Below are positions 47,827-56,686 of a stretch of 64,000 bases of DNA, in pieces. The notes beneath the pieces were generated by a model, which made no database searches, had not been told where the DNA came from, and was given only the letters and a program-made list of their open reading frames with translations. The position numbers and the translations under genes were made by a program. The DNA lies in the NCBI GenBank assembly GCA_910578195.1, contig CAJTOY010000003.1, positions 124,001 through 188,000 on the forward strand. Reading direction: 5' to 3'. The DNA comes from an uncultured Christensenella sp. Lineage in GTDB: Bacteria > Bacillota > Clostridia > Christensenellales > Borkfalkiaceae. Each line of letters starts with the position of its first letter. The stretch's first letter is position 1.

Positions 47827-48794
47827 TGCAAAGAACGCTTTCAGTCATAAATTTATCCGCAATCCGCAATAACGCGCTGAGGATAAAAAAGCTTTCGAAA
47901 AGCTCGAAATTTTACGCGGTGGTCAAGGCGGACGCCTACGGTCACGGCGCGGAAGAGGTTTCGCGGTTTATAGAGGATATCGTCGACGGTTTCTGCGTCG
48001 CAATCATAGAAGAGGGAATTGCGCTGAGAGTGGCGGGAATAACCAAAAAAATTCTCGTGTTCACGCCGCCCCTCGATTGCTACGACGTGCTTCGCGCAAG
48101 GGCGTACAATCTGACGGTGACGGTAAATTCCGTCGAAACGGCGGAGCTTACAAGCGGGCTTCCGTGCCATATCAAGATAAACACGGGCATGAACCGCCAC
48201 GGCTGTAATATGGAGGAGCTGCCCGAACTTTTAAAAACCGTTAAAAACGCGGAAGGCGTGTATTCGCACTTGTTCGCGCCCGAAAACGACCGCGCGAGCG
48301 AGGCGCAGTTCAGACTGTTTGGCGAGGCTGTAAAGCTTGTGAAAAGAACCAACCCCGATGCGGTGGCGCACATTTCTGCAAGCGGCGGAATTCTGAGGGG
48401 CGGCAAGTTTTTATCGGAAGCGGTGCGCTGCGGAATACTTTTGTACGGCTACGCGCCGAAGGGATTTTCGTCGGAGGGATTCACGCCAGCGCTCAAAGTT
48501 TACGCGCGGCGCACGCAGGCAACGCGGTTTATAGGCGGCGGAGTAGGCTATAACTTCGCCGACAGAAAATATACTTATTTAAGCTCGTACCGCTGCGGCT
48601 ATGCCGACGGCTTCGAAAGGGGCGTTCCGCTCGGCGAAAAAACGCTGTGCATGGACGCGTTCATATCCAAAGACGGGGGCGGGCTGAAATGCGTTTTGGA
48701 CGACGCAGAGAGTTACGCGAAGAAGTGCAAGACCATTTCCTATGAAATATTGACGCGGGCGACGATGCGCTCGGAAAAAATTTATGAAAGATAA
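47826..48794 (+). CDS. alr: Alanine racemase
   Basis: A 322-residue PLP enzyme, shorter than the usual 360-390. The PLP lysine is K34 in 'VVKADAYGHG'. 'INTGMNRHG' and 'HISASGGILRG' are the usual N-terminal barrel motifs. The catalytic tyrosine of the C-terminal domain is kept as Y259 in 'CGYADGF'. The C-terminal beta domain is abbreviated. It supplies D-alanine for the cell wall. The stop overlaps the cyclo-ligase start by 11 bases. Because of its short C-terminus, a related racemase activity is possible. Confidence 0.85.
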   Translation: MQRTLSVINLSAIRNNALRIKKLSKSSKFYAVVKADAYGHGAEEVSRFIEDIVDGFCVAIIEEGIALRVAGITKKILVFTPPLDCYDVLRARAYNLTVTVNSVETAELTSGLPCHIKINTGMNRHGCNMEELPELLKTVKNAEGVYSHLFAPENDRASEAQFRLFGEAVKLVKRTNPDAVAHISASGGILRGGKFLSEAVRCGILLYGYAPKGFSSEGFTPALKVYARRTQATRFIGGGVGYNFADRKYTYLSSYRCGYADGFERGVPLGEKTLCMDAFISKDGGGLKCVLDDAESYAKKCKTISYEILTRATMRSEKIYER

Positions 48795-49317
48795 ATTGCG
48801 AAACAAACTTAAAATCAAGCGCAGATATTTTCAGAACTATCAAAGAGAGACCGCCGACCTTGCCATATTCGATAATTTTTTGAACGCCTTTTCGGGCTTT
48901 GAAAGCTTTTTTATATACAACTCGTTTTCGACCGAGGCGGACACAAAGAGGATAATAGGCGCGCTTTTAAACGCGGGCAAGAGAGTTTATCTCCCCCGCG
49001 TCGAGGGCGAAAATATCGTTGCGGTCGGGTACGGAGAAACGCAAAAAGGCGCGTTCGGAATAGACGAGCCCGCGGGCGAACCCTATTCGGGAGATATCGA
49101 CGTTACGGTTATACCCTTGCTCGCCGTGAACGAAAGGGGCTTTCGCATAGGCTACGGCAAGGGCTATTACGACAGATATTTAAAGGATAAGCGCACCAAA
49201 AAGGTCGGGCTAGGCTATCATTTCCAGATAGGGGATTTCACCGAGGACGGGTGGGACGAGCCTCTCGATTTATTCGTATGCGAAAAGGGGATTTATTTTT
49301 ATGGAACTGACAAATGA
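48784..49317 (+). CDS. 5-formyltetrahydrofolate cyclo-ligase
   Basis: A 177-residue enzyme turning 5-formyl-THF into 5,10-methenyl-THF with ATP. Motifs: 'FIYNSFSTEADTKRII' near the N-terminus, 'VYLPRV', 'DVTVIPLLAVNERGFRIGYGKGYYDRYL' containing the ATP-binding signature, and 'KVGLGYHFQ'. Length is typical. The start lies within the end of alr, and the stop overlaps the next gene by 17 bases, so it is part of a compact operon with rsmD and coaD. Confidence 0.9.
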   Translation: MKDKLRNKLKIKRRYFQNYQRETADLAIFDNFLNAFSGFESFFIYNSFSTEADTKRIIGALLNAGKRVYLPRVEGENIVAVGYGETQKGAFGIDEPAGEPYSGDIDVTVIPLLAVNERGFRIGYGKGYYDRYLKDKRTKKVGLGYHFQIGDFTEDGWDEPLDLFVCEKGIYFYGTDK

Positions 49318-49918
49318 ACAGAAAAAAAAGGGGATTTGGCTTGAAATAAAGGACCTTTTCACGGGCGCGGCATTCCCCGTAATGCTTCAACTTATTTTAA
49401 GCGCGTCTATAATTCTTTTCGTCGACGCGTTGTCGGAGGATACCGCCTTGCAGATAGTCGTGCTCGTTATAGGCGAGCTGCTGTTTATGGGCGCGTATAC
49501 CATATTCGGCAGACAGAACGGCATTACCGCGTACAGACGCACCGTCCAGAACGCGAAGAAGCGCGAAATGCAGGCGGACGATTTGACTTGCTGGCTGAAA
49601 ACGGGCGATTACGCGGTATGGAAGGGAATTGTTATCGGCTTGATAACGGTAATTCCGTTTATGTTCGTGCAGTTTATACATTGCGTCGCGCCGAATTTGG
49701 TCTGCGAATTTATCTTAAAGTACGCGTTCGGCTGGGCGGCGTATCCGTTTATCGTAATAGGACAAGCCGCGGGCGAGCTTTCGCAGTGGCTGAATTACAT
49801 CTGGATAATCGTGCCCGTCGGCGTGCACACAGCGGCGTACGTCTGGGGCGCAAGCATAGAAAAGAAGCGCCGGCAAAAGGTTGCCGAGGCGCAGGAGTTT
49901 AAGCAAAGACGCAAATGA
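49301..49918 (+). CDS. Membrane protein of unknown function
   Basis: A 205-residue protein with four probable membrane helices (about 22-42, 46-66, 108-128, 140-185 with a break) and a basic C-terminal tail 'EKKRRQKVAEAQEFKQRRK'. No motif I recognise. It overlaps the cyclo-ligase by 17 bases and rsmD by 4 (ATGA). Its own ribosome site would be the GGGG in the preceding gene, so coupling is likely. Confidence 0.7.
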   Translation: MELTNEQKKKGIWLEIKDLFTGAAFPVMLQLILSASIILFVDALSEDTALQIVVLVIGELLFMGAYTIFGRQNGITAYRRTVQNAKKREMQADDLTCWLKTGDYAVWKGIVIGLITVIPFMFVQFIHCVAPNLVCEFILKYAFGWAAYPFIVIGQAAGELSQWLNYIWIIVPVGVHTAAYVWGASIEKKRRQKVAEAQEFKQRRK

Positions 49919-50442
49919 GAATAATTTCGGGGAAGTACAGAGGTATGCTCCTTGCCCGCTTCAACGGCGGCGAAATCCGCCCGACCGCGGACAGAGTTAA
50001 GGAAAGCCTCTTCAATATTTTATCTCGGCGCATAGCGGGCGCGCGCGTGCTCGACTTATTCTGCGGAAGCGGAAACCTCGGCATAGAGTGCATTTCCCGC
50101 GGCGCGGAATTCGTGCATTTCAACGATATTTCGAAGGACAGCGTCGCGGTGCTCAAAAAGAATTTATCCCGCCTCGAAGAGAAGAACTATTTGGTAACCG
50201 CGCTCGACTATGCGGTGTGCGCGGCGCGGGCGGGGAGCTTCGATTTGGTCTTTATCGACCCGCCATATGCTTCGGACGCGGGGATAAGCGCGCTTAAAGC
50301 AATAAAGCTGAACACGGACGGCGTCGCCGTGTACGAGCGCGACCGCCCCTTTTCGGGGGAGGTGGACGGGCTCGAACTCTATGACGAGCGCAAGTACGGC
50401 AGAATATATTTAAGCTTTTTCCGCAAGAAGGAACGAATATGA
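49915..50442 (+). CDS. rsmD: 16S rRNA m2G966 methyltransferase RsmD
   Basis: A 175-residue SAM-dependent methyltransferase. 'MRIISGKYRG' and 'RPTADRVKESLFNIL' at the N-terminus are characteristic, the SAM loop is 'VLDLFCGSGNLGIE', and the catalytic motif is 'FIDPPYA'. It corresponds to YlbH of Bacillus and is followed directly by coaD, the conserved order. It overlaps both neighbours by 4 bases. Confidence 0.93.
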   Translation: MRIISGKYRGMLLARFNGGEIRPTADRVKESLFNILSRRIAGARVLDLFCGSGNLGIECISRGAEFVHFNDISKDSVAVLKKNLSRLEEKNYLVTALDYAVCAARAGSFDLVFIDPPYASDAGISALKAIKLNTDGVAVYERDRPFSGEVDGLELYDERKYGRIYLSFFRKKERI

Positions 50443-50930
50443 AAAAATGCGTTTTCGCGGGCACATTCGACCCGCCCACAACGGGGCATAAAAACGTCAT
50501 AGACGACAGCCTTAAAATCTTCGACGAGGTCGTGGTCGCGGTCATGGTTAACACCGCAAAGACCCCGCTTTTCACCGTCGAAGAGAGGCTTGAACTGCTT
50601 AAAAAGCTGTATTCGGACGAAAGCCGCGTGCGTATAATCTCGTTCGATGGCGCGGCGGTAGACTTGCTCGAAAGAGAGAACACGCCCTTTTACGTTCGCG
50701 GCGTGCGCAATACGGTTGACTTCGAGTACGAAAACGCCGACCGATTTGCAAGCAAAAGACTCAAAAAAGATTTGGTAACAATTTATATTCCCGCCGAGCA
50801 GGACAGTATTCAGGTCAGCTCGTCGCTGGTTAAAACCTCTATTAAGTTCAACAAGGACTATACCGCGTATATCCCCGAGAAAATTTTCGCCGACGTCAAA
50901 CGGCTGTTAAAGGAAAAAAATGTTCGATAA
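50439..50930 (+). CDS. coaD: Phosphopantetheine adenylyltransferase
   Basis: A 163-residue nucleotidyltransferase for the fourth step of CoA synthesis. 'AGTFDPPTTGHKNVI' contains the T/HxGH nucleotide site, 'FYVRGVRNTVDFEYE' matches the conserved RGLRxxxDFExE, and 'VSSSLVK' replaces the usual ISSTxVR. The start overlaps rsmD (ATGA) and the end overlaps the first DAHP synthase by 11 bases. Confidence 0.94.
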   Translation: MKKCVFAGTFDPPTTGHKNVIDDSLKIFDEVVVAVMVNTAKTPLFTVEERLELLKKLYSDESRVRIISFDGAAVDLLERENTPFYVRGVRNTVDFEYENADRFASKRLKKDLVTIYIPAEQDSIQVSSSLVKTSIKFNKDYTAYIPEKIFADVKRLLKEKNVR

Positions 50931-51942
50931 ACAGAAAAAAATACCCGAACCGGAAGAAATAATCGAAAAGGTGCCGTTGCCTGAACCTCTTAAAAAAATC
51001 AAGGCGGAGCGCGACAAACTCGTGTCCGAGATATTAAGCGGCGAAAGCAAAAAAATGCTAATGATAGTCGGGCCGTGCTCGGCGCACGAGGCTAAGCCCG
51101 TTTTGGAATATGTGGAAAGGCTGGGCAAGCTAAACGAAAAGGTTAAGGAAAAGCTCGTGCTCGTGCCGAGGATATACACCAACAAACCGCGCACGCGCGG
51201 CGTGGGGTACAAGGGAATGTTTTCCCAGCCCGACCCGACCAAGTCCGAGGATATATTAAAGGGCATATACGCCATACGCAACCTCAACGTGAAAGCAATA
51301 GAAATAAGCGGGCTTACAGCCGCCGACGAAATGCTTTACCCCGCTAATATCAATTACGTCAATGATTTAATTTCATATAATGCCGTCGGAGCGCGCTCGT
51401 GCGAGAACCAGCTTCACCGCCTTGTCGCAAGCGGCATAGACGTGCCCGTCGGGATAAAGAACCCCATGAGCGGGTCTGTGCCCGCAATGCTCAATTCCAT
51501 ATACGCGGCGCAAAGCGCGCAGGTTTTCAAATTAAACGGCTGGCAAGTCAAGACGGGCGGCAACCCGCTTGCGCACGCGATACTCCGCGGCGCGGTGGAC
51601 GGCTACGGCAACGACAACCCCAACTATCACTACGAAACGGTCATGAAGGTTGCGGACGGCTACGAAAAGTCGGGGCTTAAAAATCCCGCGGTCATTATCG
51701 ACGCCAACCATTCCAACAGCAACAAGAATTTCAGACAGCAAATACGCATCTGCGAAGAGGTAATGCAGAACAGAAACTACGACAAGGATTTCAAAAAAAT
51801 CGTCAAGGGCTTTATGATAGAATCCTTCCTCGAAGAGGGCAACCAGACCGAGGACGTAGTTTACGGCAAGTCGATAACCGACCCGTGCCTCGGCTGGGCG
51901 GATACCGAGCGGTTAATCCTCGATATAGCGGAGAAGGTATAA
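50920..51942 (+). CDS. DAHP synthase, class I alpha (first of two tandem copies)
   Basis: A 340-residue enzyme joining phosphoenolpyruvate and erythrose 4-phosphate, the entry to aromatic amino-acid synthesis. It belongs to the AroF/AroG/AroH-type: 'MIVGPCSAHE' (about 48-57), 'IYTNKPRTRGVGYKG' with the KPRT active site, 'GARSCENQLHRLVASG', 'VGIKNPMSG' and 'IDANHSNSNKNF'. The N-terminal extension that binds feedback inhibitors is present. It shares its stop base with the next start. The copy at 51942 is very similar. Confidence 0.93.
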   Translation: MFDKQKKIPEPEEIIEKVPLPEPLKKIKAERDKLVSEILSGESKKMLMIVGPCSAHEAKPVLEYVERLGKLNEKVKEKLVLVPRIYTNKPRTRGVGYKGMFSQPDPTKSEDILKGIYAIRNLNVKAIEISGLTAADEMLYPANINYVNDLISYNAVGARSCENQLHRLVASGIDVPVGIKNPMSGSVPAMLNSIYAAQSAQVFKLNGWQVKTGGNPLAHAILRGAVDGYGNDNPNYHYETVMKVADGYEKSGLKNPAVIIDANHSNSNKNFRQQIRICEEVMQNRNYDKDFKKIVKGFMIESFLEEGNQTEDVVYGKSITDPCLGWADTERLILDIAEKV

Positions 51943-52964
51943 TGTTCAATAAACGCATAAAAATTCCCGAGCCGGAGGAAATAATTTCAGCTACGCCTAT
52001 GACCGCCCCCTTGAAGCAAATCAAGGCAGAGCGCGACAAACTCGTGTCCGAGGTAATAAGCGGCAAAAGCGACAAATTGCTTATGATTGTCGGGCCGTGC
52101 TCGGCGCACGAGTCCAAGCCCGTTTTGGAGTATGTGGAAAGGCTGGGCAAGCTAAACGAAAGAGTTAAGGAAAAACTCGTGCTTGTGCCGAGGATATACA
52201 CCAACAAACCGCGCACGCGCGGGGTGGGCTACAAGGGAATGTTTTCCCAGCCCGACCCGACCAAGTCCGAGGATATTTTAAAGGGCATTTACGCCATACG
52301 CAGTTTGAATTTGAAGGCAATCGAAATAAGCGGACTTACCGCCGCCGACGAAATGCTTTACCCCGAGAATATACACTACGTCGACGATTTGCTTTCATAC
52401 ATAGCAGTCGGCGCGCGGTCGAGCGAGAATCAGCTTCACCGCCTTGTCGCAAGCGGCATAGACGTGCCCGTCGGTATAAAGAACCCCATGAGCGGCTCGG
52501 TGCGCGTAATGCTCAATTCCATATATGCGGCGCAAAGCGCGCAGGTTTTCAAATTAAACGGCTGGCAAGTCGAAACGGACGGTAATCCGCTCGCGCACGC
52601 GATACTGCGCGGCGCGGTGGACGGCTACGGCAACGATTTGTCGAACTACCACTATGAGAACGTAATGCAGACCTCCGAGCTGTACTTGAAATCGGGGCTT
52701 AAATTCCCCGCGCTGATAATCGACGCCAACCACTCGAACAGCCGCAAAAATTTCAAACAGCAAATCAGAATTTGCGAAGAGGTAATGCAGAACAGAAGCT
52801 ACGATGAAGACTTTAAAAAAATCGTCAAGGGCTTCATGATAGAATCCTTCCTCGAAGAGGGCAACCAGACCGAGGATATAATTTACGGCAAGTCGATAAC
52901 CGACCCGTGTCTCGGCTGGGCGGATACCGAGCGGTTGATTCTCGACATAGCGGAGAGGGTATAA
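51942..52964 (+). CDS. DAHP synthase, class I alpha (second tandem copy)
   Basis: A 340-residue paralogue of the preceding gene, alike over the full length with all catalytic motifs kept (GPCSAHE, KPRTRGVGYKG, GIKNPMSG, IDANHSNS). Differences cluster in the N-terminal 25 residues, in 'ARSSENQLHRL' (Cys to Ser), and in 'LSNYHYENVMQTSELYLKSGLKFPALI'. Such changes may give different feedback inhibition. The ATG overlaps the previous stop as TAATG, after a GGAGAAGG site; longer in-frame starts inside the first gene are not credible. Confidence 0.93.
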   Translation: MFNKRIKIPEPEEIISATPMTAPLKQIKAERDKLVSEVISGKSDKLLMIVGPCSAHESKPVLEYVERLGKLNERVKEKLVLVPRIYTNKPRTRGVGYKGMFSQPDPTKSEDILKGIYAIRSLNLKAIEISGLTAADEMLYPENIHYVDDLLSYIAVGARSSENQLHRLVASGIDVPVGIKNPMSGSVRVMLNSIYAAQSAQVFKLNGWQVETDGNPLAHAILRGAVDGYGNDLSNYHYENVMQTSELYLKSGLKFPALIIDANHSNSRKNFKQQIRICEEVMQNRSYDEDFKKIVKGFMIESFLEEGNQTEDIIYGKSITDPCLGWADTERLILDIAERV

Positions 52965-53788
52965 TGGAAAAAATCGGCTACCTCGGACCCGAGGGCAGTT
53001 ACAGCAGCCTTGCGGCGGCGCGTCTGCGCCCGAATGCCGTGCTTAAAGATTATCAAAGCTTCCCGCTCGTGTTCGCCTCGCTCGTAAACGGCGAAACCGA
53101 CGGCATAGCCGTGCCCATCGAAAACTCGCTCAACGGCGGGGTTTTGCAGAATATGGATTTACTTCAAGCCACCGACGGAGTATATGCGGCGGCGGAAATA
53201 ACAATAAAAATCGACCACCGCCTCGCGTATTTGAAGGGCGCGGATTTGCGGGGGATTACGCGAATTTATTCGCACGGTCAGGCGCTCGCGCAGTGCGCGG
53301 ATTTTCTCTATGAAAATTTCCCTTCGGCAAGCCTAATTCATACCCCGTCGACCGCGGCGAGCCTCTCAATGGTAAAGACCCTTTCGGACGCGTGCATAGT
53401 CGGCGCGCATACCGAAAAAGCGGGTTTCGCGCTGTCGCCCGAAAATATCGCGGACGCGGACAACAACCACACCCGCTTTTTATTGATAAAACGTGGGGAA
53501 GCGCCCGAAAACGCCCGCTCGCAGCGGATATATTTCTCGGTCACCTCGCTCAATAAATCGGGCGCGCTTTTAAGCCTTTTGCAGATTGTGTCCGACCACG
53601 GACTGAACATGACGAAAATAGAATCCCGCCCCGTAAAAACGGCGGCGGAAGAGTACAGATTTTTTATAGAAATCGAGGGCGATTATTCCTCGCAAGAGGT
53701 AAAAGCCGCGCTCGCGCACGTCAGAAACTCGGCGAAGTCGTTCAAGCTTTTAGGCGCATATAGCGAGCAGAATGAAAAAGCAGATTAA
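52964..53788 (+). CDS. pheA: Prephenate dehydratase
   Basis: A 274-residue enzyme forming phenylpyruvate from prephenate. 'YLGPEGSYSSLAA' at residues 5-17, 'GIAVPIENSLNGGV', 'ADNNHTRFLLI' with the catalytic TRF motif, then an ACT regulatory domain (about 190-265) with 'IESRP', which binds phenylalanine. No chorismate mutase domain is fused. It starts at TAATG directly after the second DAHP synthase. The end overlaps the convergent ylbJ by 39 bases. Confidence 0.94.
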   Translation: MEKIGYLGPEGSYSSLAAARLRPNAVLKDYQSFPLVFASLVNGETDGIAVPIENSLNGGVLQNMDLLQATDGVYAAAEITIKIDHRLAYLKGADLRGITRIYSHGQALAQCADFLYENFPSASLIHTPSTAASLSMVKTLSDACIVGAHTEKAGFALSPENIADADNNHTRFLLIKRGEAPENARSQRIYFSVTSLNKSGALLSLLQIVSDHGLNMTKIESRPVKTAAEEYRFFIEIEGDYSSQEVKAALAHVRNSAKSFKLLGAYSEQNEKAD

Positions 53789-54700
53789 CCCTTGCACAAG
53801 CTTCACGGCAATGAAATACAGCGCGCTCACCTTCGCCTTAGTGAGGTAGGAAAGCTGTTGCAAAAGAATCGAAATTCCGCCGAAGGTTATCAAAAATCCC
53901 GCGAACGGCAAGGCGAGCTTCGCACTCGTTTCAGAAAGTTCGCGGCACCCCGCTGTCGCCTCGATAATACCGCGGCAGACGGCTTTCGCGGCGCCCTCGT
54001 CGGTGAAAAGACATAAAAGCTTTTCAAGCGGGTATAAAAGATCGAAGTCGGCAATAATCTGCGCGGCGACGCAAAAAAACGCGATAAACCCGCCCGCCAC
54101 GGCGACCGAAACCACCGCGCCGAAAAAAGAGTTGTATAAAACGTTGTCGTCCACGGGCGCGCGCTTGAACTCGCTTTTTTCTCCCTTTTTGGAAAACAGC
54201 GAGAGAATCAGCCCGACTGATAAAACCGCGACGGTGTGCACGAGCAGAATTTTCCAGCCCGCGAATTTGTCGCCGAACATTTTTACGCCGACGCTTCCTA
54301 TAATGAACAGCGGTCCCGACGTCGAACAAATAGCGGAAAGTTTTTTGCAGTCCTTCGCGCTTATGCAGCCGCCGTCGTAGAACTCGGCGACCGCCTTAGA
54401 CCCCGCGGGATACCCCGAGCAAATGCTTATGATAAAACAAACGGCAGCCGCGGGCGGAAGCCCGAACACCCCCGTAACCTTTTTAAGGGGCAGCGCGGCG
54501 CGCCGCGCAATGCCCGTTTTGATAAAAATTAAGGTTATTACCATAAACGGAAACAGCGACGGAAGAACGCATTCCGCCCACATGGCGAAGCCTTGAAAAC
54601 AGCTTTTTATATAGCGTTCGGGGAAAATTATTATTGCGCCTGCCAAAAAGGTGAGCGAGGCGCACAGGATAAGAGTTTTAAAAATACGCGCTTTTTTCAT
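53750..54700 (-). CDS. ylbJ: YlbJ-like sporulation membrane protein
   Basis: A 316-residue membrane protein with about eight helices and the nucleoside-recognition (Gate) pattern: 'WAECVLPSLFPFMVITLIF', 'SGYPAGSKAVAEFYDGG', 'SAICSTSGPLFIIGSVG'. The order rsmD-coaD-ylbJ-ylbK matches Bacillus ylbH-ylbI-ylbJ-ylbK; the aromatic genes are inserted here. In Bacillus YlbJ is made in the mother cell and is needed for spore cortex formation, so its presence suggests spore-forming ancestry. It is divergent from the patatin gene. Confidence 0.85.
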   Translation of the reverse strand: MKKARIFKTLILCASLTFLAGAIIIFPERYIKSCFQGFAMWAECVLPSLFPFMVITLIFIKTGIARRAALPLKKVTGVFGLPPAAAVCFIISICSGYPAGSKAVAEFYDGGCISAKDCKKLSAICSTSGPLFIIGSVGVKMFGDKFAGWKILLVHTVAVLSVGLILSLFSKKGEKSEFKRAPVDDNVLYNSFFGAVVSVAVAGGFIAFFCVAAQIIADFDLLYPLEKLLCLFTDEGAAKAVCRGIIEATAGCRELSETSAKLALPFAGFLITFGGISILLQQLSYLTKAKVSALYFIAVKLVQGLICFFILLAICA

Positions 54701-54733
54701 TCAATATAAAATTATTTTAAAGGAGTGTCGAAT

Positions 54734-55525
54734 ATGAGTAAAACGTTGGGACTTGCGCTCGGAAGCGGCGGGGCGCGCGGCGTTGCGCACGTCGGCTTTT
54801 TGCAGGCTTTGGAGGAGGAGGGCATAAAGCCAGACTTCATTTCGGGCTGTTCGATGGGCGCCGTAGTAGGAGGTTGCTACGCAAGCGGTATGCCCGTTTC
54901 GAAAATGCGCGATATCGTCTTAAAGCTCAGAAAGCGCGACCTCATAGATTTGAGCCCCAAGCCCATTTCCCAGATGTCGCTTCTTCGCAGTAAAAAGATA
55001 CGCGAACTTTTGCTCGCCCATTTAAAGGTAAAAAATATCGAGGATTTCCCCGTGCCTTTCAAGTGCGTCGCTACCGATTTATATTCGGGCACGCTCCACG
55101 TTTTCGAAAAGGGCGAGGCGGCGCTCGCAATTCAGGCTTCTAGCACGATTCCCGCGGTGTTCCGCCCCGTGCAGTTCGAGGATAAATTGCTTGTCGACGG
55201 CGGCTGTCTTTGCCGCGTGCCCGTAAGGGAGGTCAAGTCAATGGGCGCGGACGTGGTCGTCGCGGTCGACGTATTGAAAATCTGTTCCGAACCCGTCGAA
55301 AAGCTCGACAATATTTTGAACATGGGACTGAGGGTGTTCGACGTAATGGACGCGCACAACACCGCGCTTATGAAAAAGCGCGACGGCAAATATTTCGATT
55401 TGTGGCTTGCACCCGAAATGAAGGGCATGAGCCAGTATCTCATAAAGGATTTGGAATTCGCCTTCGAAGAGGGCTATGCCGAGGGCAAAAAGAACGCGGA
55501 CAAAATTAAGGAATTATTGAAATAG
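54734..55525 (+). CDS. Patatin-like phospholipase (YlbK/RssA type)
   Basis: A 263-residue serine hydrolase. The oxyanion loop is 'GSGGARGVAHVG' (about 10-21), the nucleophile S40 lies in GCSMG, and the catalytic Asp is in 'LVDGGCL'. It corresponds to YlbK in the Bacillus order. The start is the ATG at 54734 with AAGGAG 8 bases upstream. The stop TAG shares a base with the GTG of rarA, so the two were co-transcribed. The lipid substrate is unknown. Confidence 0.88.
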   Translation: MSKTLGLALGSGGARGVAHVGFLQALEEEGIKPDFISGCSMGAVVGGCYASGMPVSKMRDIVLKLRKRDLIDLSPKPISQMSLLRSKKIRELLLAHLKVKNIEDFPVPFKCVATDLYSGTLHVFEKGEAALAIQASSTIPAVFRPVQFEDKLLVDGGCLCRVPVREVKSMGADVVVAVDVLKICSEPVEKLDNILNMGLRVFDVMDAHNTALMKKRDGKYFDLWLAPEMKGMSQYLIKDLEFAFEEGYAEGKKNADKIKELLK

Positions 55526-55968
55526 TGGACTTATTTGATTTAAACGGCAACGAAGAGGGCGCAAAGCCCCTTGCCGAGCGCATGCGCGCGAACAACTTAA
55601 ACGAATTTATCGGGCAGAAGCATATCGTTTCGGACGGCTCGCTTCTGCGCCGCGCGATTGCGACCGACAGACTCGGGAGCTGTATTTTCTGGGGACCTCC
55701 GGGCACGGGCAAGACGACGCTTGCGAATATCGTCGCCGCGACGACGCACGGCGATTTTATCAAGCTGAACGCCGTACAGTCGGGCGTTGCCGACGTCAAG
55801 CGCGCCGTCGAGACCGCGCGCTCGAATCTCAAAATGTACGGCAGGCGTACATACCTAATGCTCGACGAGTGTCACCGCTTCAACAAGACGCAGTCCGACT
55901 CCCTTCTGCCCGCAATCGAAGTTGGTATCTACTCCGTACACGCAAAATTACATCTATGTATCGCGTGA
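55525..55968 (+). pseudogene. rarA: rarA interrupted by the integrated element (5' fragment)
   Basis: The first 132 or so codons of the host replication-associated recombination ATPase RarA/MgsA, which normally has about 420-440 residues. GTG start at 55525; Walker A 'GPPGTGKTT' at residues 57-65; Walker B 'LMLDECHRF'. Family similarity runs to 'SDSLLPAIE' (55920), perhaps three codons more, then stops, and the frame ends after foreign codons at 55968. Sensor 1, the arginine finger and the tetramerisation domain are lost. The rest of the gene should lie at the far end of the element, outside the window. Confidence 0.88.
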
Positions 55969-55980
55969 TATACCTTTAAA

Positions 55981-56686
55981 TATGTATAAATCGCTAAAAA
56001 CCGTCAACAAGAAAACCGGTTTGACGATTGAAAATGAATTATTGGATTATTGTGCTATACCAAGAAGTATCTCTGAATTGAAAGATTTTTTAGGGTTAAA
56101 AGACAAAAAGATGGTACAAGGTAGATTTACTAAACCGTTATTGAAAGAAGGAAAATTGAAGTTTGTTTATCCTGAATCGCCAAAAAGCAATTTGCAAAGA
56201 TACTTAAGGGCGGATATAGAGATTACGCCAGAAATGCAAGAATTGATTGACCAGCTCTCCAAGACTGAAAGGCATTTAGAGTTGGAAAAGATGACTTTGG
56301 AATTTTGTAAAGTACCGCGTTCCCTAGGAGAAATCAAGGAACACATTGGATTGGCGGGATATGATATTGTAAGAAAGAGGGCGGTTCAGCCGCTTATTGA
56401 TCAAGGTAAAATAAAGTTAATTTATCCGCATAATCCGCTATATAAAATGCAAAAATACGTAGTGTCCGAGTCAAATGTTGATTATCCGGCTTTTACAGAA
56501 GAAGAGATATTGACGTACTGTGAGACACCGCGAAGCAAAAAGGAAATAGAAGATTATTTTGCTGTAGGGCAAGAGTTGCTTTACAAAGTATTGAATCCAA
56601 TTATTGCTGAAGGTAAATTAGTTTACACAAAAAGCACAAGAATAGGAAATCATATTATACATAGGAAGTTAGTCAAAAATGGATGA
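55981..56686 (+). CDS. Triple winged-helix repeat protein at the element's left end
   Basis: A 234-residue protein made of three similar winged-helix units at about 16-75, 100-165 and 175-230. Each begins 'LxYCxxPRSxxEI', then a short helix, 'V(V/L)xPLIxxGKIKLxYP' and a 'KYV' strand. The same unit ends many Fic-type and AlbA-type ATP-binding proteins, but no such partner domain is present here. DNA binding is likely. It begins within 61 bases of the element end, without a clear ribosome site, so expression may depend on transcription from the host rarA promoter. An in-frame TTG at 55922 would add 20 residues. It overlaps the element rarA by 8 bases. Confidence 0.65.

Noticed and set aside
50900..50920. 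T-box or Phe attenuator before the aromatic genes
   Set aside because: The first DAHP synthase overlaps coaD, leaving no leader in which such an element could lie.
55922..55980. TTG start for the winged-helix protein
   Set aside because: It would use codons right at the element junction with no ribosome site. The ATG at 55981 is closer to where the repeats begin, though this remains uncertain.
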